10,105 nucleotides of DNA. Origin: CAYSND01 sp964642235. Its GTDB lineage: Bacteria > Bacteroidota > Bacteroidia > Bacteroidales > UBA932. Of the stretch, positions 1 to 6,617 are shown piece after piece (within the stretch, counting starts at the first letter, position 1; each line of letters starts with the position of its first letter). The stretch is from positions 1 through 10,105 of the forward strand of contig CAZXOP010000066.1 in assembly GCA_964642235.1 (NCBI GenBank), read 5' to 3'. Below the pieces are notes generated by a model that worked only from the letters and a program-made list of their open reading frames with translations, did not search any database and was not told where the DNA came from. The position numbers and the translations under genes were made by a program.

Positions 1-806
1 ATGGTGCGGTATTCTATGGGGGTGAAATTTTTATAAAAGATATGGTCGATGATATACCCCTCATTGGCTTTTCCCCAGTTGTTAAAAGTTCCAAATGAAT
101 CGGTGAGGGGAGAGTTCTCCCTTGCGTAGAGTAGAGCGGTTTTTATCGGCTCCATAATCGGAGAGGTTATCTCTGCATTGAAATCCCCTGTAACTATAAG
201 GGCAACCCCTTCCGGCACTAACTCTTTTATCTTATTGACAAGAAGGAGCCCTGACTCTCTCCTTGCCACCTCCCCCATGTGGTCGAAATGGGTATTCATA
301 AAAAACAACTCTTTCCCTTCCCCCTCTTTCTCTTTAAGATGCACCCATGTTACCACTCTATGACAGGCTGCATCCCAGCCACGAGAGGGCTTATCGGGCG
401 TTTGGCTTAACCAAAAGGTGCCGAAATTTATAAGTTTGAACCTCTCTTTTTTATAAAAAACAGCGCAGGACTCTGCCTCCCCTTTCTCCAGCCCCCCATC
501 TCTGTCAACACCATATTTGCTATAACTTTTAAGATTGTCCTCTAAAAATTTGGCCTGACGATAGATAGCCTCTTGAACCCCGAAAACATCAGGATTCTCC
601 TTTTTAATCATCTTAAGAACAGCCTCTTTTCGATAGACCCAGCTATTCTCACCATCGAATTGGTTATTAGGGCTAAGTCTGATATTAAAGGAGATGGCTT
701 TTATCTCCTCAGAAAAAACCTCTTTAGTGGGGAGTACTTTAGAAGAGCAGCTTATTAATAACGCCCCTCCAAAAACAAACAAACAAAATCGTGCTAACTG
801 TTTCAT
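1..806 (-). CDS. Endonuclease/exonuclease/phosphatase (EEP) family lipoprotein, 3' end cut by window edge
   Basis: Reading leftward from ATG at 806-804, the frame stays open for 268 codons to the window edge, so the C-terminus is missing. The N-terminus is a lipoprotein signal: K3 and R6, a hydrophobic stretch (residues 7-18) and the lipobox LISC with C20 as the lipidated residue, which predicts an envelope-anchored enzyme. The mature part has the EEP (DNase I-like) catalytic landmarks in order: N41 in SFNIR, E79 in GVQE, H173 in NTHFD, D208/N210 in GDFNAE and the IDH pair D254-H255 near the end. The fold cleaves phosphodiesters or phosphomonoesters using Mg2+; nuclease, sphingomyelinase and inositol-phosphatase members look alike at this level, so the substrate is unknown. 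Judged by the usual family length, only a short tail is missing. It is the last visible gene of a leftward operon, 5 bases after the DUF362 gene. Family call strong, substrate open. Confidence 0.9.
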   Translation of the reverse strand, partial: MKQLARFCLFVFGGALLISCSSKVLPTKEVFSEEIKAISFNIRLSPNNQFDGENSWVYRKEAVLKMIKKENPDVFGVQEAIYRQAKFLEDNLKSYSKYGVDRDGGLEKGEAESCAVFYKKERFKLINFGTFWLSQTPDKPSRGWDAACHRVVTWVHLKEKEGEGKELFFMNTHFDHMGEVARRESGLLLVNKIKELVPEGVALIVTGDFNAEITSPIMEPIKTALLYARENSPLTDSFGTFNNWGKANEGYIIDHIFYKNFTPIEYRT

Positions 807-811
807 TTATC

Positions 812-1984
812 TTAAACCTTGATTAATTCATACTTTCTGGAACCTATCCCGATCTCCTCCGCATATTCAAGACCGAACCTCCAGTTGGTGTCGGGGTGGA
901 CCATTTGAAATTTATCCTCTCCGCAATACTCTTTCCCATCTGAGCACTCTCCTTCATGACAATGATGCTCCGCAATGTGAGTTCCACTCCCTTCCTCCGA
1001 AGAGGGTCGGTAGCTCCTCGTAAGAGGTGCTTGCTTCACAAGATCTGCGCAAGCTTGATCAAGTGCAACAGGGTCAAAAGAGGCAGCAATCCCAATATCG
1101 GAGACAATTGCCTCCTCATTGAAACTCCAGCAGTCGCAATTAGGGGAGACGTTAAGAATGAAATTGATATGAAAACTTGGCATTGTATTAAGGAGAGCTT
1201 TGGAGTACTCCGCAATCTTCGCATTAAGGACCTCCGAGGTGTCCCAATCCTTGACCACTGCCCCCTTGAACTGACATAAGGCAACGCATTGTCCACACCC
1301 TACGCACTTTTCATAGTCTATTACTGCTAATTTCGAAGTGTCGAGGGTAACTGCATGGTGAGCACAATACTTCACACAAATATTGCACCCAATGCACCTC
1401 TCTCTATTGATAATAGGTTTTGAAGAGGAGTGGAGTTCGAGTTTTCCCCCCACACTTGCAGACCCCATCCCAATATTTTTCAATGCTCCGCCGAACCCTG
1501 TCTGTTCATGCCCCTTAAAATGGCTCATTGTTATAAGAATATCTGCATCAGCAATGGCGGTTCCAATTTTTGCATTCTTGAAATATTTCCCTCCTTCAAC
1601 TGCTAGTTCCTTATAATCAGTCCCTTTAAGTCCATCCGCAATAATAATATCACATTTGGCAGAAATGGGGTTATATCCATTTTCCATGGCACTCTTCAGG
1701 TGGTCAACAGCATTTGAACGCCCTCCGGAATAGAGTGTGTTGCAGTCCGTTAGAAACGGCTTGCCTCCGAAGGAGCGTATCATATCGCTCATTTTCGCAG
1801 CAAAATTAGGGCGCAGAAATGCTAAATTCCCCGGTTCCCCGAAATGGATTTTAATGGCTACAAACTTCTTATTGAAATCTATCCCTTCAATACCGGCAGC
1901 GGTGACCACACTCTCCATCTTTTTTACAAGCGGAAATTTAGCACTCGTTTTGACATCTGTAAAATATACCTTTGAATTTCCCAT
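812..1984 (-). CDS. DUF362 domain protein with two 4Fe-4S ferredoxin motifs
   Basis: A 390-residue protein starting at ATG 1984 (MGNSKVYF). A TTG at 2008 in the same frame would add eight residues but lies inside the preceding gene, so the ATG is preferred. Residues about 1-185 form a DUF362 domain (HFGEPGN near 48-53, TDCNTLYSGGR near 79-89, SHFKGHEQTGFGGALKN near 154-170). Two classic CxxCxxCxxxC clusters follow: C197/C200/C203/C207 and C227/C230/C233/C237, each expected to bind a 4Fe-4S cube. The C-terminal part contains PNCDCW (C283, C285) and a His/Cys-rich stretch, H336 to C354, that could bind another metal. There is no signal peptide, so it is probably cytoplasmic. Members are generally annotated as ferredoxin-like proteins and no reaction is established. 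It begins 7 bases after the membrane-protein gene and ends 5 bases before the EEP lipoprotein gene, so the three are probably one transcript. Confidence 0.93.
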   Translation of the reverse strand: MGNSKVYFTDVKTSAKFPLVKKMESVVTAAGIEGIDFNKKFVAIKIHFGEPGNLAFLRPNFAAKMSDMIRSFGGKPFLTDCNTLYSGGRSNAVDHLKSAMENGYNPISAKCDIIIADGLKGTDYKELAVEGGKYFKNAKIGTAIADADILITMSHFKGHEQTGFGGALKNIGMGSASVGGKLELHSSSKPIINRERCIGCNICVKYCAHHAVTLDTSKLAVIDYEKCVGCGQCVALCQFKGAVVKDWDTSEVLNAKIAEYSKALLNTMPSFHINFILNVSPNCDCWSFNEEAIVSDIGIAASFDPVALDQACADLVKQAPLTRSYRPSSEEGSGTHIAEHHCHEGECSDGKEYCGEDKFQMVHPDTNWRFGLEYAEEIGIGSRKYELIKV

Positions 1985-1991
1985 ATTGTTT

Positions 1992-2414
1992 TTATATATC
2001 AGATTCAAATATAGTCAAAAATCTACGTAAGAAGTTGAGAGCCGAAAGAAATAGGGGTAATCCCATGGTAACGAAGAAAACTGAGAGGTACTCAAATGGG
2101 ACAACTCCTGTCTTCCTTATAGTAATTCCAAGAGATATCATTAGTATCATCATTATATAGGCTTTTGGAGAAAAAAAGGAGTAAAAAGGGAGCCTGTCTC
2201 TCTCCATTGTCTCTATTCTTCGGATATGTTTCCCGGAAATTTTCTTAAATAACAATAAAAAGAAAGCCACACCTCCGATTAACCCTATGGTAAATTTTAA
2301 AAAGAGATGCTCCCCATAAAAGAGAATCCCCGCGGCACCTCTATATAATAAAATACCACCGGCAATAGACCATACAAATGATGCTATCAGTAAAAGAGTC
2401 CGTTTAGATACCAT
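1992..2414 (-). CDS. Conserved integral membrane protein, four predicted helices, function unknown
   Basis: A 140-residue protein from ATG at 2414 to TAA at 1992. Four hydrophobic segments are visible, at about residues 6-28, 38-57, 85-101 and 108-128. Between segments two and three lies a basic, charged loop (KKISGKHIRRIETMERDR, about 57-74) followed by a short aromatic stretch and SPKAY (82-86). By the positive-inside rule this loop should face the cytoplasm. I do not recognise a named family and assign no function. It is the first gene of the leftward operon with the DUF362 protein, and its start is 21 bases downstream of a TAATTTTG promoter element. The coupling to a 4Fe-4S protein could mean a membrane partner for it, but that is inference from position only. 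Confidence 0.82.
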   Translation of the reverse strand: MVSKRTLLLIASFVWSIAGGILLYRGAAGILFYGEHLFLKFTIGLIGGVAFFLLLFKKISGKHIRRIETMERDRLPFYSFFSPKAYIMMILMISLGITIRKTGVVPFEYLSVFFVTMGLPLFLSALNFLRRFLTIFESDI

Positions 2415-2434
2415 ATTATTTTATATAAACAATG

Positions 2435-2442
2435 CAAAATTA
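2435..2442 (-). promoter_or_regulatory. Probable -7 box of the leftward membrane protein/DUF362/EEP operon
   Basis: On the minus strand 2442-2435 reads TAATTTTG, an exact match to the Bacteroidetes -7 consensus TAnnTTTG. It sits 20 bases ahead of the ATG at 2414, giving a leader of roughly 15-20 bases. I could not find a convincing TTTG -33 box at the expected distance, so the match rests on one element. Confidence 0.5.
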
Positions 2443-2452
2443 GTTTTTTTTA

Positions 2453-2480
2453 TTGGTTATCGAGGTTTTTATTAGTTTTG
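2453..2480 (+). promoter_or_regulatory. Probable Bacteroidetes-type promoter of the porin gene
   Basis: TTG at 2453-2455 is followed after 17 bases by TAGTTTTG at 2473-2480, matching the Bacteroidetes sigma-ABfr pattern (TTTG/TTG box, spacer, TAnnTTTG). The porin ATG at 2507 is 26 bases beyond the -7 box, so the leader should be short. It shares the 92-base divergent region 2415-2506 with the leftward operon's promoter. Confidence 0.6.
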
Positions 2481-2506
2481 CAACATATCTTAAAAATATC
2501 GATATT

Positions 2507-3517
2507 ATGAGAACAAGTCTCTTGTTATTCCTTCTTTTGTTTATTCAACTCTCCCTCTCTGCTCAGGTGAAAGGCCAAGAAACTAAAGACTCTCTCTCTT
2601 TTATCAAATATGATGGAACACTAAAGACCAAATATGAGATCTCTACCGATTCAGGAAAAGGGAGGTTCTCTGTAAGAAATTCAAGATTAGGACTTTCGGG
2701 TGCTGTCTCCAAGTATTTAGGGTATAGGGTACAGGTAGAGCTGAGTTCGAGTGGTCAGTTCTCTGTACTTGACCTAAATGCTATAATTAAACCTACTAAT
2801 AGAATCACTTTTAGGTTAGGACAGAGTCATGTCCCTATTTATAATGACTATACTGTCTCCCCAAATGCATTAATGTTTGCTAATCGCCCTTTCGTCGGTA
2901 AATATATTTCACCAAGCAGGGATATAGGGGTAACAGGGGAGTTTCTCCTTAAAGAGAAAGGGTTTCCCATACTTCTTCAATTATCCATTTCTAATGGTAA
3001 TCTGATTAATAGTCCGGTCTGGAGGGATAATCCCGCTTATTCCGGAAGAGTTATCTTCGGAGCAATGGAGGGTTTTAGAACTACTGCTAAGTTTTATAGA
3101 TACCCACTCTCAAATGAGCTGGATTATATGATAATTGGTGGTGACTGTCGATATGAAAACTCCAAGTTTAAAATCGAAGCAGAGGCTATGAATCGTCATA
3201 ATTACTATACCTCTGATGATCTATTTCTTACTTATATTCAAGGTGCTTACTCTTTTCCTATCAATAGAAACAATTGTTTTAAGAGGGTAATCACAGCTCT
3301 TAGGTGGGATACAATGAGTCATGACCCGTTAAAAAATGGGGTGGGGGTGAATAGAGTTACTGCAGGAACAGCTTTTGCCTTTGAAGTGAGCAAACTCACG
3401 TCCGTTTTAAGGATTGACTGTGAACTCTATAAAGAAAAATGGAGTTATCCCGAACTACGTGTAGAAGACGAGATGAACTCCAATAAAATTACAGTCGAAG
3501 TATTAGTGATTTTTTAG
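2507..3517 (+). CDS. Outer-membrane porin, phosphate-selective OprO/OprP-like family
   Basis: A 336-residue protein whose start is fixed by the signal peptide: ATG 2507 gives MRTS, a leucine-rich core (residues 5-18) and an SAQ end at 18-20, a likely signal peptidase I site. In-frame TTG codons further upstream overlap the promoter and are rejected. The mature chain alternates short polar/aromatic beta strands and turns, begins with FIKYDGTLKTKYEIST (32-47) and the family-typical run around SVRNSRLGLSGAVSKYLGYRVQ (55-76), has FRLGQSHVPI (102-111), and ends in hydrophobic VLVIF with terminal Phe, the usual beta-barrel assembly signal. OprO/OprP relatives form trimeric 16-strand barrels admitting phosphate or polyphosphate, but Bacteroidetes members are diverse, so the solute is not predictable. 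It stands alone on the plus strand, with its TAG only 4 bases from the TAA of the convergent nucleotidyltransferase gene. Confidence 0.85.
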   Translation: MRTSLLLFLLLFIQLSLSAQVKGQETKDSLSFIKYDGTLKTKYEISTDSGKGRFSVRNSRLGLSGAVSKYLGYRVQVELSSSGQFSVLDLNAIIKPTNRITFRLGQSHVPIYNDYTVSPNALMFANRPFVGKYISPSRDIGVTGEFLLKEKGFPILLQLSISNGNLINSPVWRDNPAYSGRVIFGAMEGFRTTAKFYRYPLSNELDYMIIGGDCRYENSKFKIEAEAMNRHNYYTSDDLFLTYIQGAYSFPINRNNCFKRVITALRWDTMSHDPLKNGVGVNRVTAGTAFAFEVSKLTSVLRIDCELYKEKWSYPELRVEDEMNSNKITVEVLVIF

Positions 3518-3521
3518 CCCC

Positions 3522-4436
3522 TTAACTCCATAGTTTTTCAGGATATGCACCTGAATCTATAAGCTTACGTATTTTAGAGACCACTTCAGGTTTATCCTCT
3601 TTATAAGTAACACCAAACCAGCGTGCATCACTTGTTAATACTCTCATTTTAGCCTTACCGGATGAGATAAGAGCATTCACAGCAAGTGGAATGAAAAATT
3701 CGGCTTTCGGGTTTGACATATTTGCGGGGTTACTTAAGAACTCTGAAAAAAGTCTTTCAGATTCTTCAAAATAGTCAGGAGTAAAACCGAAAAGATTCAT
3801 AGAGACCGGAATATTTTCGTCTATTGGGTGTGTACCCGATTCATCTTTATATGCTACAGTTCCGTCAGGAAGCCTCTCTATAGCAGTTCTTTCTACCATA
3901 GAGACTAAGTTCCCCTCTTTATCGACTTTACACTCTCCGCGAGAGACAGAGCCAAACTCAGAGAGTGTATTTTTAAGCCCATAACCAACCATAGCATAAT
4001 GGTATTTTTTCCCATCAAGAGTTTTAAGGTAATCACAAAGTACTTTATAGGCTTCGCGTCCATAAAAATCATCTGCATTGATTACTGCAAAGGGGGTAGT
4101 TACAGCAGATGCCGCCATCATTACTGCATGATTTGTACCCCAAGGTTTAACTCTTCCGTCAGGAATAGAGAACCCCTTAGGAATATAGTCCAATTCCTGA
4201 AATACAAATTCAACCTCTATTTTCCTTCCAAAGCGTTCCCTTGTAAATACCTCTTTAAAATCTTTTTCAAAGGAGTGTCTTATTACAAAGACTACCTTTC
4301 CGAATCCTGCTCTGATGGCATCATATATCGAATAGTCGATAATTGCCTCATTATTAGGACCCACTCCATCCATCTGTTTTAATGAGCCGTAACGGGACCC
4401 CATCCCTGCGGCTAATACTACTAAAGTTGGTTTCAT
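3522..4436 (-). CDS. NTP-transferase-fold nucleotidyltransferase (sugar-phosphate-type), substrate unknown
   Basis: A 304-residue protein with the NTP_transferase (GT-A-like Rossmann) fold. The nucleotide-binding loop is LAAGMGSRYG at 8-17 with K20 close behind. WGTNHAV at 99-105 corresponds to the nucleobase-side GTA box, and NADDFYG at 120-126 carries the metal-binding aspartate (D122 or D123). These are the marks of enzymes joining an NTP to a sugar or alcohol phosphate with release of pyrophosphate. The gap between loop glycines and K20 is shorter than in RmlA/GalU-type enzymes, so a specific name such as glucose-1-phosphate thymidylyltransferase is not justified; LicC-like or MobA-like substrates are possible. 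It starts 5 bases after the DUF1015 gene and is the last gene of the serCA operon, so it is co-expressed with phosphoserine synthesis rather than with sugar or polysaccharide genes, which are absent here. Confidence 0.88.
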   Translation of the reverse strand: MKPTLVVLAAGMGSRYGSLKQMDGVGPNNEAIIDYSIYDAIRAGFGKVVFVIRHSFEKDFKEVFTRERFGRKIEVEFVFQELDYIPKGFSIPDGRVKPWGTNHAVMMAASAVTTPFAVINADDFYGREAYKVLCDYLKTLDGKKYHYAMVGYGLKNTLSEFGSVSRGECKVDKEGNLVSMVERTAIERLPDGTVAYKDESGTHPIDENIPVSMNLFGFTPDYFEESERLFSEFLSNPANMSNPKAEFFIPLAVNALISSGKAKMRVLTSDARWFGVTYKEDKPEVVSKIRKLIDSGAYPEKLWS

Positions 4437-4441
4437 ATTTT

Positions 4442-5680
4442 TTAATCCAATTTGTGAATTGCCAAACCACTTCTGAGTTTTGGTTCAAACCAAGTGGTCT
4501 TAGGAGGCATAATGTTACCTGTATCTGCGATGTTTATTAACTGTTTCATAGAGACAGGGTAGAGGGCAAATGCCACTGCCATCTCTCCGGAATCGACTCT
4601 TCTCTTTAGTTCACCAAGACCACGAATACCCCCTACAAAGTCAATTCTTTTGCAGGTACGAAGGTCTTTAATGTCGAGTAATTTGTCGAAAACAAGATCT
4701 GAAAGAACAGTAACATCGAGGACCCCTATAGGGTCATTGTCATCATATCTTCCCTCTTTTGCAGTAAGAGAATACCATTTACCATCTATGTACATAGAGA
4801 AATTATGAAGAGCAGCAGGGGTATAAATCTCTTTACCCATCTCCTTTACTTCAAAATCAGCTTCAAGAGCTTTAATAAACTCTGAAGTGGTCATTCCGTT
4901 GAGGTCTTTGATAACTCGATTATAATCGATAATCTTTAGATGACTTTCAGGGAATACCACAGACATAAAGTAGTTATACTCCTCTTTACCTGTGTGATTT
5001 GGATTATTACGGCGCTTCTCTTCACCTACAAGTGCAGCAGCGGCAGTTCTATGATGCCCGTCAGCCACATAAAAAGCAGGTATATTACCAAAAAGCTCAG
5101 TAATACGTGCGATATCTTTATCATTATCAATAATCCAAAAATGATGTCCGAAACCATCTTCTGCGACGAAATCATATTCTGCCGGTTTAGAGGTATAACT
5201 TGAAACTATCGCATTAATCTCGGCATTGTCAGGGTATGCGAAGAAAACAGGTTCCACATTTGCATTCTGAATGCGGACATGGATCATTCTATCCTCTTCC
5301 TTATCTTTACGAGTAAGCTCGTGCTTTTTAATCTTACCGGAGAGGTAATCTTCGGTATTTGCACAAAGGACAATACCATATTGGGTGCGACCCTCCATGG
5401 TCTGTGCATAGATATAATAATACTCTTTTTTGTCCTGAACAAGCCAACCATTTTTAATCCATTTCTTAAGATTCTCTACCGCCTTGTCATAGACAGGCTG
5501 TGAGTGTTCATCCGCAATGGGATCAAAATCTATTTCAGGTTTAATAATATGGAGAAGAGATTTCTCACCCGCTTCAGCTTTAGCCTCCTGAGAGTTTAAA
5601 ACATCGTAGGGACGAGAGGCTACCTCTTTTGCAATCTCCTTTGGGGGGCGTATTGCCGCAAAAGGTTTAACTTTTACCAT
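4442..5680 (-). CDS. DUF1015 family protein in the serine operon
   Basis: A 412-residue protein of full family length. Recognisable blocks are FAAIRPPKE near the start (7-15), SRPYDVLNSQEA (22-33), HIIKPE (44-49), the charged run KHELTRKDKEEDR (119-131) and YVADGHHRTAAAA (204-216). The last is the hallmark of DUF1015 and resembles the GxHR phosphate-binding box of ParB/sulfiredoxin-fold proteins. No signal peptide or membrane segment is seen, so it should be cytosolic. It lies 8 bases after serA and 5 bases before the nucleotidyltransferase gene, and I see no promoter in either gap. Position ties it to phosphoserine metabolism. The family call is secure from the sequence. An enzymatic role, for example a phosphotransferase acting on free serine/phosphoserine, is inference from the motif and neighbours. 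Confidence 0.92.
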   Translation of the reverse strand: MVKVKPFAAIRPPKEIAKEVASRPYDVLNSQEAKAEAGEKSLLHIIKPEIDFDPIADEHSQPVYDKAVENLKKWIKNGWLVQDKKEYYYIYAQTMEGRTQYGIVLCANTEDYLSGKIKKHELTRKDKEEDRMIHVRIQNANVEPVFFAYPDNAEINAIVSSYTSKPAEYDFVAEDGFGHHFWIIDNDKDIARITELFGNIPAFYVADGHHRTAAAALVGEEKRRNNPNHTGKEEYNYFMSVVFPESHLKIIDYNRVIKDLNGMTTSEFIKALEADFEVKEMGKEIYTPAALHNFSMYIDGKWYSLTAKEGRYDDNDPIGVLDVTVLSDLVFDKLLDIKDLRTCKRIDFVGGIRGLGELKRRVDSGEMAVAFALYPVSMKQLINIADTGNIMPPKTTWFEPKLRSGLAIHKLD

Positions 5681-5688
5681 AGATACTT

Positions 5689-6609
5689 TTATTTATTAAC
5701 TTGGAATGTTTTATCTCCTGTTGCAAAGAATTTGCATATCTGATTTGCAGCAGCAAGTCCGGCATTAACATTGGCTTCGGCTGTTTCAGCACCCATCTTC
5801 TTAGGTGTTGCAAATACTCTCAAACCGCACTTTTCATTAAGTTCAGCTTGATTGTCAGCAGCGATATCGGTTACATATTTAAGATCTTCTCTTTCAGTTA
5901 GAGCTTTTAGTAACTCCTCTTCATTGATAACCTCTTTACGGGCGGTATTAATTAGACAGCCACCTTTAGGCATCTTTGAAACGAGTGCATATCCGATAGA
6001 CTTCTTGGTCTGTTCGGTAGCAGGGATATGGAGAGAGATGAAGTTTGATTTGGTATATAACTCTTCGAGAGAGGTAGCAACCTCTACTCCATCTTTTTGG
6101 ATAGCATCAGCAGGAACGAAGGGGTCAAAAGCGATTATTTTCATTCCAAAACCTTTTGCAAGTCCTGCCACAAGGCGACCCACATTACCATAAGCCTGAA
6201 TACCGAGGGTTTTACCTTTAAGTTCGGAACCTGTTCCGGGGGTAAGCTGATTTCTCTGCATGAAAATCATCATACATAAAACTAATTCAGCCACGGCATT
6301 GGAGTTCTGTCCTGGTGTGTTCATCGCAACTATACCGCGAGCGGTACAAGCAGCAAGGTCTAAATTATCAAAACCTGCCCCTGCACGCACAACTATTTTT
6401 AACTTTGGAGCAGCTGCAATAACCTCTTTGGTAACTTTGTCGGAACGAACTATAAGGGCATCCACATCGGCCACAGCCTCATAAAATTGATTAACATCTG
6501 TGTATTTTTCGAGGGTTGCAAAAGTATGTCCTGCTTTCTCTACTATGTTACGAATACCATCAACAGCCACTTTTGAGAAGGGCTTATCTGTTGCTACTAA
6601 AACTTTCAT
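5689..6609 (-). CDS. serA: D-3-phosphoglycerate dehydrogenase, short form with lysine in place of catalytic histidine
   Basis: A 306-residue NAD-dependent enzyme oxidising 3-phosphoglycerate to 3-phosphohydroxypyruvate, the first step of serine synthesis. It has the 2-hydroxyacid dehydrogenase layout: substrate-domain VRSDKVT (54-60), VRAGAGFDNLD (74-84), and a cofactor loop reading GIQAYGNVG (136-144), where the first Gly of GxGxxG is Ala139. D162 follows the second strand, HIPATEQTK is at 194-202 and NTAR is at 221-224 with catalytic R224. Where most relatives have TPHxG, this protein reads TPKKMGAETAEA (268-279), so Lys270 or Lys271 replaces the catalytic His. This is the 'type IIIK' pattern I recall from Entamoeba histolytica. 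No ACT or intervening regulatory domain is present, so the serine feedback inhibition seen in long SerA proteins is not expected. It starts 8 bases after serC and ends 8 bases before DUF1015. Confidence 0.95.
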   Translation of the reverse strand: MKVLVATDKPFSKVAVDGIRNIVEKAGHTFATLEKYTDVNQFYEAVADVDALIVRSDKVTKEVIAAAPKLKIVVRAGAGFDNLDLAACTARGIVAMNTPGQNSNAVAELVLCMMIFMQRNQLTPGTGSELKGKTLGIQAYGNVGRLVAGLAKGFGMKIIAFDPFVPADAIQKDGVEVATSLEELYTKSNFISLHIPATEQTKKSIGYALVSKMPKGGCLINTARKEVINEEELLKALTEREDLKYVTDIAADNQAELNEKCGLRVFATPKKMGAETAEANVNAGLAAANQICKFFATGDKTFQVNK

Positions 6610-6617
6610 GATAATTA

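Noticed and set aside
178..758. Short plus-strand open frames opposite the EEP lipoprotein gene.
   Set aside because: The minus-strand frame across the same bases has a lipobox and all EEP motifs. The plus-strand frames show no recognisable protein features.
773..788. Three AAAC units (TTTG on the coding strand) in the signal-peptide region of the EEP lipoprotein, a possible phase-variable repeat.
   Set aside because: Three copies are too few for efficient slippage, and the frame reads through to an intact lipobox and catalytic domain.
1036..1296. An 86-codon minus-strand frame inside the DUF362 gene.
   Set aside because: It overlaps the DUF362 frame, which carries conserved motifs through this stretch, and has no recognisable domain.
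3526..3541. AACT-CCAT-AGTT followed by T residues after the porin stop, a possible small terminator.
   Set aside because: A 4-bp AT-rich stem is too weak, and the bases lie inside the coding end of the convergent nucleotidyltransferase gene.
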